A stretch of 64,000 nucleotides of DNA from Excoecaria cochinchinensis (GCA_947683425.1 CANTUQ010000004.1:9896001-9960000); one strand, 5' to 3'; counted from the first letter of the stretch, positions 33,143-45,625 are shown. Notes: a model not told the origin generated them from the letters alone. A program made the numbers and translations.

Positions 33143-33566
33143 TGTAACTGGTGTCGTGCTAACCACTTCTGGGTAATGCCGCCATCGTGCTAACTGCTGT
33201 GAATTAGTAGTGCCGTGGTCGTACCAATCTCTTGTGGGTAGTGCCGCTATCGTGCTAACCGCTGTGAATTAGTAGTGCCGTGGTCGTGCTAACCTCTTGT
33301 GGGTAGTGTCATGGTCATGCTAACCTCTTGTGGGTTGTGCCGCCATCGTGCTAACCGCTGTGAATTGGTAGTGCCGTGGTCGTGCCAACCTCCTGTGGTT
33401 AGTGCCGCCATCGTGCTAACCGCTGTGAATTGGTAGTGCCGTGGTCGTGCTAACCTCTTGTGGGTAGTACCGCCATCGTGCTAACCGATATGAATTGGTA
33501 GTGCCGTGGTCATGCCAACCTCTTGTGGGTAGTGCCGCCATCGTGCAAACCGTTGTAAATTTTTGA
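33143..33566. repeat. 65-bp tandem array in the 3' non-coding region of the Tat element
   Basis: Units begin at about 33176, 33241, 33337, 33402, 33467 and 33532. Each 65-bp unit has two related halves, GTGCCGCCATCGTGCTAACC... (34 bp) and GTGCCGTGGTCGTGCTAACC... (31 bp). One extra 31-bp half lies between 33306 and 33336, giving a 96-bp step there. No ORF is supported. Tandem arrays between pol and the 3' LTR are known in Tat/Ogre elements and can seed satellite DNA. Confidence 0.85.
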
Positions 33567-34679
33567 GCTGTGCTCCTTTAGATGCTTAGATTGGTGTCAT
33601 CACTCGGCTTTTGTTGGTGTTCCCCGCCGATTTCTCCTGCAAGATTGTATGCCATAGGAATATATAAGAAATCACGTGTGTATGATATGGAATGCAAATG
33701 CTTGCAAAAATGTGTAGATTGTGCCCTAAGTGGTCCAAGTTTTGCTGAGGTTGTAGCTTGTCTGCTCTCCCATGCCCCCTAAATCCTGAGGATCGTCGAT
33801 AAGTTTTCTGAAAGAGACGTCCAGTGTACATCCTTTGCCCCCCTGGTTAATGATCATTTTCCTGGGATTCATGTTCTGTGTTGTGTGTTAACTGATTGAA
33901 ATAGGATTATCTGCAGTAACGCCGCCCTATTGCTCCAGGCATTGAACGTCATTGTTTTAAAGGTAGTGCGTCCCTTGTGGATTTTCACACTAGCTTTCTT
34001 TGCGGGAAATGTGTCCCTTCGGGGATTTTCACACAACCCTTTGCCTAATTTTTGCTTGGAATGGACCCAACCCAATCCAGCAGCTTTTGTTCACTTTATA
34101 TTTATATTTTGTTTTTGTAGGGCAGACTGCCTGTTTCCAGGTTTTCACCCTGCCCTTTGGCCTAACTTTTGCTTAGAGAGCCAGTTACGGTTTTCATCTC
34201 TAACGGCCTTTTTTTCTTTTTTTTTTTCTTTTTTTTTTTTAGAGAAGGTTATCATCAAAGCTTCTGTTAAAAGCAAAAAGCACATATCCAATGAAGGACT
34301 GAGCAATAATCATTAGATGAACAATTGGTATATTTCTTTTTAATACAGAACTGAAAGATCAATGAAAATATATTTTTTTATTCATTGCAAAATTGTGTAC
34401 ATTTCTATATGATTTCATCATACATGATTTTCATTTGACAAGAATTCAAAAGCATATGACTACACCTAATCTCGGAGTGGGTTTTGTCAGCATCAAACTC
34501 CTGTTATCAATCGGCCCTCTCGGGTTTTCTCGATTGAATATTTTCTCTTGTCCCTTAATTTTTGCCCAGGATGCCTTTTTTCGGTTTTCACCCTGGCACG
34601 GTGCCCAATTTTAGCAAGGCCGCCTTTTTTCGGTTTTCGACCCATGGGGCATTTATTCTCTTCTTTTTATTTTTGGTCT
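33567..34679 (-). other. Tat 3' non-coding region between integrase and the tandem array
   Basis: No gene. It holds degenerate short repeats built on GGTTTTCACCCTG and GGATTTTCACAC followed by CCTAATTTTTGCTT (about 33970-34180 and 34560-34650), and a T-rich run (34208-34240). Plus-strand ORFs here are T-rich chance frames. Confidence 0.6.
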
Positions 34680-35852
34680 TTAGCCATGGAACCTTTTTAA
34701 CCTATCGACGTTGACCGGGTCCTTGAACTCATTCCCATCACTGTCTACTAAAATTGCTGCTCCTTTTATCAACAATTTTTTCAAAATGAATGGACCTTCC
34801 CAGGTTGGTCTGAATTTTCCTCGTATGTCTGGAACTCCCGGTCTCATCATCTTAAAGACAAAATCCCCCTCCTTCAACGGATGCTTTCGTACTTTCTTGC
34901 AAAATGACCGAGCCAGCCTCTTTTGATAAACTTGGTTGTGGTAATAGGCTCGTAACCTGTCTTCATCAAACAGATTTAGTTGTGACAAACGTTGTTGTGC
35001 CCATTCTGCTTCAGGATTCTCAGCTTCCGTGACTACCCTCAATGATTTCAGCTCAATTTCAACCGGCAGGACTACTTCAGTTCCATATACTGGAGAGAAT
35101 GGTGTTTCCCCCGTAGAGGTTTTGACTGTTGTTCTATAACCCCAAAGTGCGAAGGGTAGCTTTTCTGCCCAATCCTTGTAGTTCTGAACCATCTTGGCCA
35201 AAATTCTCTTCACATTCTTATTCGCCGCTTAAACTGCACCGTTTGCTTGAGGACGGTAAGGAGAAGACTTATGATGTTGGATCCCATATTTCTGGAGCAT
35301 CTGTTTAGTCTCTGCTAGGAATTGCACCCCATTATCAGACACAATGTGATGTGGGAGACCATATCTGCGTATCAAATTCCGCTCAATAAACTTAGCCATA
35401 TCCCTTGCATCAACCTTTTTGAAAGATTCAGCCTCAACCCACTTAGTGAAGTAGTCAATGGCGACTATGATGAATCTATGCCCATTAGAAGCCGTAGGAT
35501 GGATTTCACCTATGATGTCTATTCCCCGTACTGCAAATGGCCATGGAGATGTTAAGTTATGTAACTCTGAAACTGGCACATGCCTCAAATTCGCGTACTG
35601 TTGGCATAACTGGCATTGCTTCACAAATTTTGAACAATATGTATCCATTGTGAGCCAATAAAACCCTTGGCGCATGATCTTCTTTGCTAAGGCTAAGCCA
35701 TTCATGTGAGCTCCACAAACCCCGGCATGAACCTCTTCCATAACTCTTTTAGCTTCTTTCTCTGCCAGACATCTTAACTGGATACCATCAGCTTGCCTTT
35801 TGTACAAAGTGCCATTAACACTGATGAATTGAGTGGATAACTTCTTGATCAT
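34680..35852 (-). pseudogene. Tat integrase
   Basis: Two frames, 35852-35229 and 35228-34680, on the minus strand. The first holds the zinc finger (HAGVCGAH ... CQLCQQ), the first core Asp (GIDIIGEI) and the second (VSDNGVQF), then HHKSSPYRPQANGAV and a stop near 35229. The second frame continues with the third acidic residue in the STGETPFSPVYGTE segment and the C-terminal module RGKFRPTWEGPFI. The stop falls inside a sequence that is continuous in relatives, so this is one broken gene. Integrase joins the DNA copy to the host chromosome. Confidence 0.9.
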
Positions 35853-35855
35853 TCT

Positions 35856-36422
35856 CTAGTCCTTCTCGGTGGCTTCCTCTGGAAAGACTGATCTCTCTAA
35901 ATAATTCTGAATGTCATAATACCATGGATTTCCATCAGTGGCCTCAATGTCCATCACCTGTTCAGCTTCAAAGCAAGGTCTTTCCGAACTATAAATCAGC
36001 ACGGGTTTCATCGTAACTCCTGTTGGGTTATCCCACATAGACACTAATGTTGCAAGAGCATCGGCTAACTGATTTTTGTCTATTGGGATGAAGTGAAAAG
36101 TGCAAGTCTCAAACTGGTTGCTCAACATTCTCAAGTGCTTCACATAAGGCAACAGCCTTTCTTCTTTGATTGACCACTCCCCTCTGATCTGATGAATTAC
36201 CAAGGAAGAATCTCCGAATACTTCTGCGGTCTTTGCCCCCAGAGCGAGTAATGCTTCCAATCCAAAGATGCAAGCTTCATATTCTGCTTCATTATTGGTA
36301 GCCTTATACCTCAGCTTCTTAGCCAATGGTAGCCTTTCACCATCTGGGGTCGTAAGAATAACTCCTACGCCTGCTCCCTTATTATTGACTGCTCCATCAA
36401 AGAATAATTGCCACCCTCGCAT
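35856..36422 (-). pseudogene. Second (archaeal-type) RNase H of the Tat element
   Basis: A 188-residue frame with FFDGAVNNKGAG near the N-terminus, NNEAEYEACIFGL, and GDSSLVIHQI, which are the Asp, Glu and Asp motifs of the extra RNase H acquired by Tat elements. A DALATL segment follows. It lies between the RNase H and integrase, in frame with the pol pieces after an intervening stop at 36425. The product would degrade RNA in RNA-DNA hybrids alongside or instead of the first RNase H. Confidence 0.9.
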
Positions 36423-36424
36423 TG

Positions 36425-37826
36425 CTATGGCCGTGACATCTTCAACTGGGAAGTTAATTCAAACTGATCTCCCTCAATAGGATGCTCGGCTAAGAACTCC
36501 ACTACGGCTCTTCCCTTAATGGTTTTCCTGGTTATGTACTCAATGTCAAATTCCTGCAATAGCAGTAACCATCTTCCCATCTTCCCTAGTAGAGAGGGTG
36601 CTTCTTGGAGGTATCTAAGAGGGTTATGTTTGGCTACTGCCTGTACCCTGAAGGAATGAAAGTAGTGTCGCAACTTCTTAAAAGCCCAGATAACTGCTAA
36701 ACAAATCTTTTCTACCTCTACATATTTGGCTTCGTAAGGCAGGAATTTCTTGCTAAGGTAGTAAACGACAAACTCTACACCAAAATCATCTTCCTGAGAC
36801 ATCATAGCACCCACTAAGTTATCTTCCACAGCCAGGTATAGGATTAGTGGTTTGGCACGGCGTGGTGGTCTTAACACCGGAGGATTTAACAAATACTCCT
36901 TAATGGTGTCAAAGGCCAATTGACAGTCATCGTTCCATACCCTCGGCTGATTCTTCCTAAGAACCTTGAAAATAGGCCCACATACTGAAGCTAGCTTGGC
37001 AATAAACCGGCTGATATACTGAAGCTTTCCTAGGAAACTTCTGACGTCCTTCTCCTTCTTGGGCATCAGCATCTCTCTTATGTCTTTAACTTTATCGGGA
37101 TCTACCTCAATTCCCCTCTGGCTTACTACATGGCCTAGCAACTTTCCTGATGTAACTCCAAAAATGTACTTCTTGGGGTTGAGGTGTAGATCATACTTGC
37201 TGATCCTTTGAAAGAACTTTTCTAAAGCCTCAAAGTGACCTTTTCTAGTAGCCGACTTAATCATCATGTCGTCGACATACACCTCTACTTCTTTATGGAT
37301 TAAGTCATTGAAAACCTTGGTGGCCATCCTCTGATAAGTTGCTCCTGCATTTTTCAACCCAAAAGGCATAACTCGATAGGCGTATGTTCCCCACTCAGTG
37401 ATGAAGGTTGTCTTAATCCGATCCATTATCTTGTTAAGGATTTGATTGTACCCTGCGTACCCATCCACAAAGCTGTACATCATACAAGCAGCAGCACTAT
37501 CTACTAGCACATCAATATGAGGCAGCGGGAAATCATCCTTAGGGCAAGCTTTGTTCAGGTCTCGATAGTTGATGCATACTCGAACCTTACCATCTTTCTT
37601 AGCTACAGGAACCACGTTAGCTAACCATGTTGGGTATTGAACCTCTATCAGGAACTTAGCCTCAATCTGCTTATGGATCTCCTCTTTCACTTTCTGTGCC
37701 CATTCTGGCCTAAGTCTCCGGAGTTTTTGCTTGACTGGTTTAAACTCTGGGTAAGTTGGGATGGCGTGTTCGGCAACATCTCGATCTATTCCCGGCATAT
37801 CCTCATAGGTCCAGGGAAAGACTTTT
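36425..37826 (-). pseudogene. Tat reverse transcriptase and first RNase H
   Basis: Minus-strand frame of about 460 residues. Reverse transcriptase motifs: VPVAKKDGKVRVCINYRDLN, MPFGLKNAGATYQRM, and the catalytic box YVDDMM at about 37265-37282. The first RNase H follows and looks decayed: relatives have an Asp in the ILYL segment and a TDH-type motif where this copy reads VAKHNPLRYL. Upstream there is a single-base shift in a run of eight T (37838-37845 on the plus strand) relative to the protease frame. RT copies the element RNA into DNA. Confidence 0.9.
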
Positions 37827-39368
37827 TCATATTTTTTTTAATATTCTCTCAAATTTTATTCTCTCTTCAGGAGTTATGTCTGATGCTAGCAAAATTTCCT
37901 TTGGATTTTCCAAAGTTCCGAGATTAAATGCAGTTGTGCCAATTGAATTAATATCAAAAATGAATGCATCATGCTTATGATCATGCGAAATGAAATCATC
38001 AGAAACATCACATAAGTAAGTAAAGTTATTCATCTCATTAACATAATTAGAAACATTAACATTGTTCTCAAAGAGTTATGGCATAAAAAGAGAATCTAAA
38101 TGACTATCAACTTCAGTCAACGCCGATGTTGCAGCCGACTGTGCTTTGGCTTCTTGATTTTGTGAAATCTTGAGATCTTTAATCTTCGGCTCTGGTTCCA
38201 CTATCTTCTCCTTCCCTTTGAGCTTAGTGGCTAACATCTTATCAGTGACGATCTCTTCGGGCTCATCCCTGTCCCAGATGCTGTATTGGGTCATAATCTC
38301 CTCGTCCCAAAAGTTCTCTACAGCTTGAACAACTCCGATCTCCCAATCAAAGACATCGTTCAAAATTTCAAATCCCGGGATGATCTTCCCATCCACCCAT
38401 TGTGGCTCTTCTTCTCCGGTGTAAGCACAAATCGATGATGATGGCACAAAGCTCTCCGAAATATGGGGAATCTTCTCTGACACTTTCTTCTTACTATACT
38501 CTCCTTTGTAGCCCAACCCTTTTCGATTCTTCTGACCACGTGTAGTGATAGCATCCTGCCGCCCTTGTGACTCTTTTCCTAAACCAGCCCCTGGGAGGAA
38601 GTGCATCTTCTTTAGCATGTTCACCACTTGAGGGCTACCTTCTAAGCTTTGCACTTCTCCGATCACCGATACATGAAAGCCACTGAATGGCTGATTAGAG
38701 ATCTCCAAGTCAGACACTTGGTTCTCTCTTGCTGCTTTAATGGTCACTACCTCTCCTTCATGAGGTATCTTAATTATCTTGTGTAAGGTGGATGGCACTC
38801 CCCATAACTTATGGAACCACGGTCTTCCAATCAGAGCTGAGAAGTTTGCTGGAATCGGTAAGACCACAAAATCCATTTCTGTCTCAATGGGCCCCTTCTT
38901 TACAACAGCTTTGAAAGTTCCCAATGCTTGCCTCCTGGAATTGTCGTAGGCAGTGATGGTCAGGTCAGATTTGCTTAACATACTCTCATCCATCCCAAAG
39001 GCCTAAAGCCCCACCAAGGGGCAAACGTTTATTGACGACCCATCATCAACCATGACGCAAGCGGTGTGTTTACCATTGATCTGTGCCTTGATGTATAAAG
39101 GTCGGTTCTGGTTGCGACCCTTTGTTGGTAGGTCTGCATCAGAAAAAACCAACTTCTCCCCGGATCCCCCCTTGACAAGGTCTAAAAGCTCGGATGGAGA
39201 GATTGTAGTTGCTATGGTGGATACACTCAATGCTTCAACTAACTTCTATCGGTGAGAGGGGGACTGTCTCAAGAGGTCCCAAATAGATATCTGAGCCGTG
39301 GTCTTTTTTAGTTGCTTCACTATTGAATTTTCTTCCGGCTCCTTCTCTGCGATTGCTTGTGCTGGGTC
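37827..39368 (-). pseudogene. Tat protease and linker to reverse transcriptase
   Basis: One frame with stops at about 39252, 39003 and 38076. The protease active site is VDDGSSINVCPL (about 39065-39020); the flap-side segment ALIGRPWFHKL is near 38835. A G-patch-like segment, GAGLGKESQGRQ (about 38595-38560), then charged linker sequence follows. The frame runs without a visible intron across 38076 into the RT leader, apart from one stop, so the intron described for Ogre is not evident here. Confidence 0.82.
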
Positions 39369-41072
39369 TTACTGCTTCTCAACTTCTGAAATGACCCTCC
39401 CACTTCTTGTTACTGCTTCTACTCTTTCTTCTTCCTCTGAATCCCACGGATCCGTAAACTCTCCATTTTTCTCATCTTCATCATCTCCACTCTCACTAGT
39501 GGACCAACAGTCTATTGTCGCCACGGAAACCCCTTCTCCATCCACTGCAGGGCGAGTAATAGCGACATGCTCATTTCCATATAGATCTTGCATCACGTAC
39601 CACTCTGATAGGCTTGATCCAATCATAAAGACTGGAGGTGGCACTATATTATAACCGGACTTCTTCTTGCTTTCTCTTTTCTCAGGATTGGTGATCTGCT
39701 TGTTGTCAATTAGATATTGGACCCGATGCCTTAGCATTATACAATCATCTGTCAAATGGCCGGTATGTTGGTGAAATGCGCAGTATTCATTCTCCTTGTG
39801 CCCTGGCTGTCCCTGGGTCTTGGCCGGCCTAGGTGATAGGGGTCGCAGTTTTCCTTCTTTTACTAGCCTCTTCAGCACCCATGATAAAGGCCTACCCAAG
39901 TTCGAGAAATATCTCTGACTTACGCCTATTGCAGACACCTCAGCTGTCTTCCCACCTCTGTTACCGCTGCTTGAACTTGCTGGCTTGGCTGTCCCCTGAT
40001 TGCTGTATCCCTTCCTGGCATAGGACTCACTGTTTGCCCTCTTGGCTAAATATTCTCCTTCTGCTTCTATGGCAATGTCCTTCAAGGACTCCCAATCCTT
40101 GAGTCCCTTCATTTTCAATCCATCTCTCAAGTAAGGGCTGGCATTTCGAATGAATAGCCGGATCTGATCAGAAGTGTCCGGTTTGCATTTCATCTCCATA
40201 ACCTGGTTTCTCCACCGAGTAAGGTACTCGTGGAAGGACTCCCCAGTCTTCTGTTGTAACAACTCGAGATCTTTCAAAGTGACCTCCATCCGGGTACTGC
40301 AATTGTACTGCTTAAGGAACTCTTCGGTTAGCATGTCCCAATCCTCCTTGGACCTCCTCTCAAGCCCATGGTACCAATCAATAGCAGCTCCTGTGAGACT
40401 CAAGCATAAATACTCTATCTTTTGCTTTCTTGTTAAGGTCGTTCCCTTCATGACCAGCGAGTATTACTTGATGTGTGCAGCAGGGTCGGAGGTGCAATCA
40501 AATTTGGGAATGTCCAGCATCTTAAAATTCTGGGGAATCAGGTCATCCCCATCCAGCTCTTGGTCTTCCGGGTTCATTCCTTTTCCCACTGTCATCATCC
40601 TTGCCATGGCCTCAAATCTCTCTTCCATTTTCCTCCACATTGCCTCATCCATTTTTGGCGACTTCTCTTTAGCTACGGTATGCTCCTCTAGCTCATCTCC
40701 CCCAAACTCAACTTCAGACCTGGGGCCCTCTCTGCGCTTAATAGGTGCAGGTACTCTTTGCTCAACAATAGGTGGGTCAACCACTGGTTGGTTAATTGCA
40801 GCAGGATGTTCTTCTCTAACAACCTCTTGTTCAGCTGGTACTTGGATAGGGGTAGCAGCAGCTTGTTACCCAGCTATTGTGGCGGCAAGATTGCCCATCA
40901 TTGCAATCATTCGGGCTTCAAATTCCTCCATTCTCTTTCCCACCTCTTCAGCAATTATTGCCCGGGATGCGTCAGACTCATTTGATGGATTAACCATGCT
41001 TACTTCTGTTGATGATTCGGAAGAAAACCCCACACTATTTCCTAAGATTGAATCTGAACTCTGATCCGACAT
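39369..41072 (-). pseudogene. Tat gag
   Basis: Starts at ATG 41072 (MSDQSSDS). The frame has stops at 40866 and 40464 and ends at 39369. It contains a coiled-coil-like segment with MEEFEARM (about 40930), a long charged linker, the capsid region (about 40520-40060, with LTGAAIDWYHGL and GESFHEYLTRW), and a CX2HX4HX4C zinc knuckle (CAFHQHTGHLTDDC, about 39786-39745). The two inner stops are TAA codons that could each come from CAA by one C-to-T change. A 296-residue frame on the opposite strand (40174-41064) is its shadow. Confidence 0.88.
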
Positions 41073-41916
41073 TAACTCTGTTAAGCCCAGAAGCGGCGTC
41101 CTTCTTAACCGTCCGTCGAGACCTCTAGACCACCCAGGAGAATCTATGATGGTTGAAATGCAAAAATTGTTAAGATGATGCATGATTAAAATGCAATGCA
41201 TGCCCGTGCTGATGCAACATAGACAAACACATGCAAGCAGATAGAACCTTCCAACCTTATATCTCCCACACATGTGGTAGTGCGGTCTCTTTCCTAGGTG
41301 GGCTTGATCCATGGATTAACGTGGAATCCAATGGACACGTATGGTGCGCGGTGAAAAACCGGCAGCATAACAGCTCCTATCTAATGTACATACGTATGGG
41401 TGTTTGGCCTTTATGTATTTGAACAATTCAATTTAACTAGGATGGGCCCACCGGGGCATGGAAGCCTTTGATAAGGACCATTTAATTAAATTGATTTCGT
41501 TCAATATATGATGGCCCATATAGCAAGCATAGTATTACGGTACATTTCACCTAGTGGAAGTATCTATTGCCATTACATGAGCTTTAGTTATGGGGTGATG
41601 ATCTTTTTGGGTTACCCAAGCATGATCCCTGCCGACGGGTCTAGCTCATCACGAGCATAACGACCGATCGGGTCACCATTTTATATACCATAATGGTACA
41701 AGACTTGGGCTGGTGATTATCCTTAACACTTCCCTAAATTGAGTGAAAATAGGGTCGTGCTTCAAGAACGCACCGGGGTTTGAAAAGGGACCAAACTAAC
41801 TTAATCTAAGGCTCTAATGAGATGATATGCAATTTTGAGATAAAGCGAATTTCATAAACTAAAACTTAATTGTAAAAGTTAATCAAGGTATTTTCAAATT
41901 GAAGTCTCGAATCAGT
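41073..41916 (-). other. Leader of the Tat element
   Basis: About 840 bp between primer site and gag with no convincing ORF. It would be the 5' untranslated leader and packaging region. Confidence 0.6.
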
Positions 41917-41937
41917 TGTCCCCAGTGGAGTCGCCAA
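41917..41937 (-). other. Primer binding site of the Tat element
   Basis: On the minus strand, TGGCGACTCCACTGGGGAC follows the LTR end after one or two bases. This resembles the tRNA-Arg type site reported for Ogre/Tat elements (from memory of the family; not checked against tRNA sequences). Confidence 0.75.
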
Positions 41938-44417
41938 TGTGACGCGCGCCGGACCCGCGCGGGCACCCCTTTGACCGCCCGCTTGAGGGAGATCGGGCAT
42001 TTGAGGTCCATTGACAACTTTTAACGAATTACAAGTGCGTCTATTTTGGGCAACAAGGAGGCTTCATGGAGTCGCCACCCAATAAAACATTGGGAAAGTT
42101 TCTCTCGCCTCGGAGAGCCTAAGACAGCGCTTTCATACATTTTGGGCAAGCCGAAGGGGTCTTGGAGGGTAAACCTCTCGCCCAAAGGAGCCTAGGATTT
42201 GTTAGGTCATAGAGCATAAGAAGGGTCTTGGAGGGTAAACCTCTCGCCTCCTTAAATCCAAAGACAACGCTTTTATCCATTTTGGGCAAGCCAAAGGGGT
42301 CTTGGAGGTTAAACCTCTCGCCCAAAGGAACCTAGGATTAATGTCTAAGTCTCGTGACACAAGAGGTGTCTTGGAGGGTAAACCTCTAGCCTCTTGGAGC
42401 CCAAAGACCAGAGAATGGGTTCGGGACTTCGCATCTATTTCTACCTTGATTAATTTTATAATTTGGTTTTGAGTTTATTGACTCGCTCTCTCTCCACACG
42501 ATGCAATTTTAATTTATAAGCATAAAACAATAATAACATCAAAAATAACATCAATGATAAATTACAATAATACCAGGAGCGGAATATAACTCCCATTTAA
42601 AAGTGCAAACATACATTAAACCGGGGAATATATTAATTATGAGGACTTTGGTCCCCGCATGCACAATTAAAGAAAACATTTTGGATGTGATAATTTATTT
42701 GGGATGAAAATTAGGACATTGGTCCCATTTGTTATGAAAAATCCAAATTAATTTATTAGAAATATTTGTGTGGTTTTTATTCATGCGTGCATAAAAAAAC
42801 ATTTTATTCAACGAATATATACAAGGAAATATAAATAAAATGAGAATTGAAAATGTGCAATGAAAATACCAAAGTCTGCATATCCTCCTTCTCGTGCATT
42901 GGTGCTCAAATGAGAATAAAACAATGATTTGCAACCAAAAATAAAATAGAAGAGATTCATGTTAGAAATTAACCCAAAGAGATGAGATGACATAAAAGAT
43001 AATATGTATAATGACCATATAACATGCCTAAGATACTATAACATGCATAAAAATAATTATGATGCAATTTAACAAGCATAAAGTGAGATAACATCATGGC
43101 AAATGCAATTTATTAATAATGGTGATTAACATGCATGAAAGGTTAGTGACAATCAATTTTAATACTCCTAAGATGTGCATGAAAGCATAACATAAGAATA
43201 ATAAAACTTAACATGCATAATAAAGCCTAAAGTAATATCTAACATAAAGGCATAAGAAAATAAATTTAAAATTTAACATACATGCAAAATATGAACAATG
43301 ACAATAATGGTAATAATGATACTAGCATCTAATGATAGCCATAAACAAGTCTAATAAAAATTTTAATGATAATTAACACATGCAATAATAATCATAATAT
43401 AACATAAAGAGATCAAAGATATTAACAAACTAAATTAAATATGCATAATAACATGGACAAATGAAAATAAGATAATAGAATTTAAAGAGTTTACTTGTTA
43501 TATGAACAATTGAAGATAAAAAAAAAATAGAAGAAGAATATGGAGACTAAGAGAATTTACATGTTTAATATGTTAATTGGAAACAAAAATAAATGAAATT
43601 AACAAAAGAATTAATGAGTAAAACAAAGAATAATTACCCTCAAATTCAGTTTTGAAGAATTGAAGGTAGAAGTGTTGAATTCCTTGTCTTCTCTTGTGAA
43701 AATGCTTAGAAAATAGCTTGAAAACTTGAAGAAAAACTCTTGGAAACAAGTCTGTAAGATGGATTTTTTCTCTCAACTCAAAAGCTCCAAAATTTAGTTT
43801 TTTTTCCTCTCTAAATGTTCTTAGTTCGTCCTCCCCTTCATCTGAATTTTTTCTAGTGTTTTAACCCTCAAAAACCACCCAAAATCATCCAAAAACGGTT
43901 AAAAATCAAGTGGGAGCTAAAAATGGGCGAAATGGGGGTGAAATCGGCACCCTAATGCCAAATATCGGCATCAAACGTGCGCCTCGCGCACGTTTCCTCG
44001 CGCTGATGCGCGGAACGAGCGACGGCCTAGGCATCGATCGCGCGGAGCGAGCGACGCCCAAGGCGTCGGAGCGAGCGTGCTCCGCGCATGCACAATAGCG
44101 ACGCCCAGGATCCGTCACCTTTCCATCGCTATTATTTTCCCCCGATTTTTCACCATTTTTTCATCATTTTTCACACTTTTTCCAACATTTTTCAACCTTT
44201 TTTTTATTTAAAATCCACTAATCTAAAATACACTTTTTCTTCTCCAAAATAATTTTAAAAATATTTTAAAAATATTTTTTTTTAAAATACACTTTTGCTC
44301 ATCGCAAAAACAAGGAAAATCACTTCCGAACTCCAATCTTTTTGCCTATAAGTCAGCATAGTTAAATTTCATCATCGGGTAATCCTGATCAAGGCTACTC
44401 GGGACCTAGTGTCTACA
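41938..44417 (-). repeat. 5' LTR of the Tat element
   Basis: 2480 bp, close to 30549-32988 over most of its length. The clearest difference is the GC-rich segment at 43970-44110, which has extra CGCGCACG/GAGCGACG-type material compared with 32575-32700. The matched ends and duplication define it. Confidence 0.92.
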
Positions 44418-45625
44418 GCTGCCATCCTGCGGGGATGCACGGCTCGCACATAGAAGGAGCACGAGTCGTGCTTCTCCAACACGAGTCGGACACAGAGCAA
44501 TGTACAGTGCCATAACGCTAGACCTGGCATTCTTTTCTGTTGCGCTCGCAACAGAGATGAGATTTCCAGTTGCCAAAAAAACGTAAACATCCAGATTTTT
44601 CCCCAAATTAAATCCATTTTGACCCAAAGCACTTTTAATCCAATCTTACCTCAATTATGGCCTCCAAAACACCATAACGAACATAAAATAACATATTTCA
44701 ACAATTAATTCCAATTAATTCATCAATTTAAACTCACAATCTCAAAGATCACAAAATCTGGAAATTTTGCAGCAAAACTCATTCAATCCTCACAATCACT
44801 TCAATAAATCCACACTTATGCATAATCATTTATAACAACCAAAAACCCATAACATGCCTGCCAATATAGGTCCATTTACACAACCAAAATTCCAGAAATT
44901 CATGCACATACACATTTGAACATATAAGCATCAAAACAACATAAATTCCCAAACCTTATGTCCTTAGTTGCAAATCTAATGAGTTCCACTAGTACCAGCC
45001 TTCTCCTTGCCTTTCGGGTTATGGGGAGGCTCAACTAACCAACAAACCAACAAAAACACAAAAAATACAAACCCTAGATCAAAACCCCAAACCCAAAAAA
45101 TGAAGGAGAAGATGAATAACAATGAAAAGAAAGAAGGAGATGCAGATAAAATGCAAGAACTTACCAAAAGAAATGGAAGGAGATGATCAATTCCCACTAG
45201 CAGCCCTTGAATCCAAGCTAGGGTTATTGGTGAAGAGAAAAGGAAGAAGAACAGAGGGTGAGAAGGGAAAAACGGGAATGATTTCTGCCTCTCCCCTTGT
45301 TCTTTCTTCGTCTTTTTCTTTTCCTAACCCTAGACAAGTGTCATCTTCCTTATAGTGGGATTTGATCACTCACACTCAAACCACATGCATCACTCACACA
45401 TAAAGATACCCCAACTTAAACACACCCTACTACGGTATGCTCATGCACACACAAACATAACCCAACTTACTCACATCCTACTACCATACATGCACCCTCA
45501 TACTAACAAAATCCACAAACATGCATTTTTATCCAGAATGCCCTTATCACATGCCAAAACACACACAATGCATGCACAGACAGATGGCTCATTCTACTAG
45601 GGGACAAATGGGGTGTAACAAAAAT

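Larger units (their letters stand above)
30549..44417 (-). mobile_element. Complete Tat-type Ty3/gypsy retrotransposon with two RNase H domains
   Basis: 13869 bp on the minus strand, flanked by GCTGC (30544-30548 and 44418-44422). 5' LTR 44417-41938, primer site 41937-41917, non-coding leader to 41073, gag-protease 41072-37827, reverse transcriptase/RNase H 37826-36425, archaeal-type RNase H 36422-35856, integrase 35852-34680, a 3' non-coding region with a 65-bp tandem array, 3' LTR 32988-30549. The second RNase H between RNase H and integrase is the hallmark of the Tat clade. The extra ORF before gag that typifies Ogre is not seen. At least six in-frame stops and one frameshift make it inactive. 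Confidence 0.93.
409..45620 (-). mobile_element. Element B: Tekay-like Ty3/gypsy retrotransposon, minus strand, split by four nested insertions
   Basis: Both outer ends are LTR ends (TGTAACACC at 409; GGTGTAACA ending at 45620), and AAAAT lies on both sides (404-408 and 45621-45625). Order on the minus strand: 5' LTR 45620-29157, primer site 29151-29139, gag-protease 29039-27117, reverse transcriptase/RNase H/integrase 27116-25507 and 16677-15642, polypurine tract, 3' LTR 15627-409. The nested insertions are a Tat solo LTR (1252-3900), element A (5006-14990), element C (16678-25501) and a Tat element (30549-44417), each with its own 5-bp duplication. Net LTR lengths (about 2575 and 2590 bp) and interior (about 4.7 kb) match element A, a relative of the same lineage. 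Coding capacity is destroyed by many stops and frameshifts. Confidence 0.93.
29157..45620 (-). repeat. 5' LTR of element B, split by the Tat element
   Basis: Pieces 29157-30548 and 44423-45620 join at GCTGC into one LTR of about 2590 bp that matches the 3' LTR of B. It includes hairpins 2 and 3 (29544-29582, minus strand), the repeated GTACCCGTAAGGTAC motif (29875-29925), the palindrome TTAGGCATGCCTAA (about 30079-30092), and the CpG palindrome array split at 30548. The uninterrupted site that element A used in the other LTR is at about 44985-45000. Confidence 0.9.

Noticed and set aside
37827..38076. Intron between protease and reverse transcriptase, as in Ogre elements
   Set aside because: The frame continues through this stretch with only one stop and one single-base shift, both explained by mutation; no clear splice sites were needed.
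40174..41064. A 296-residue plus-strand ORF
   Set aside because: It is the antisense shadow of the Tat gag gene, which has recognisable domains on the minus strand; the plus-strand protein is Ser-rich and has no domain.
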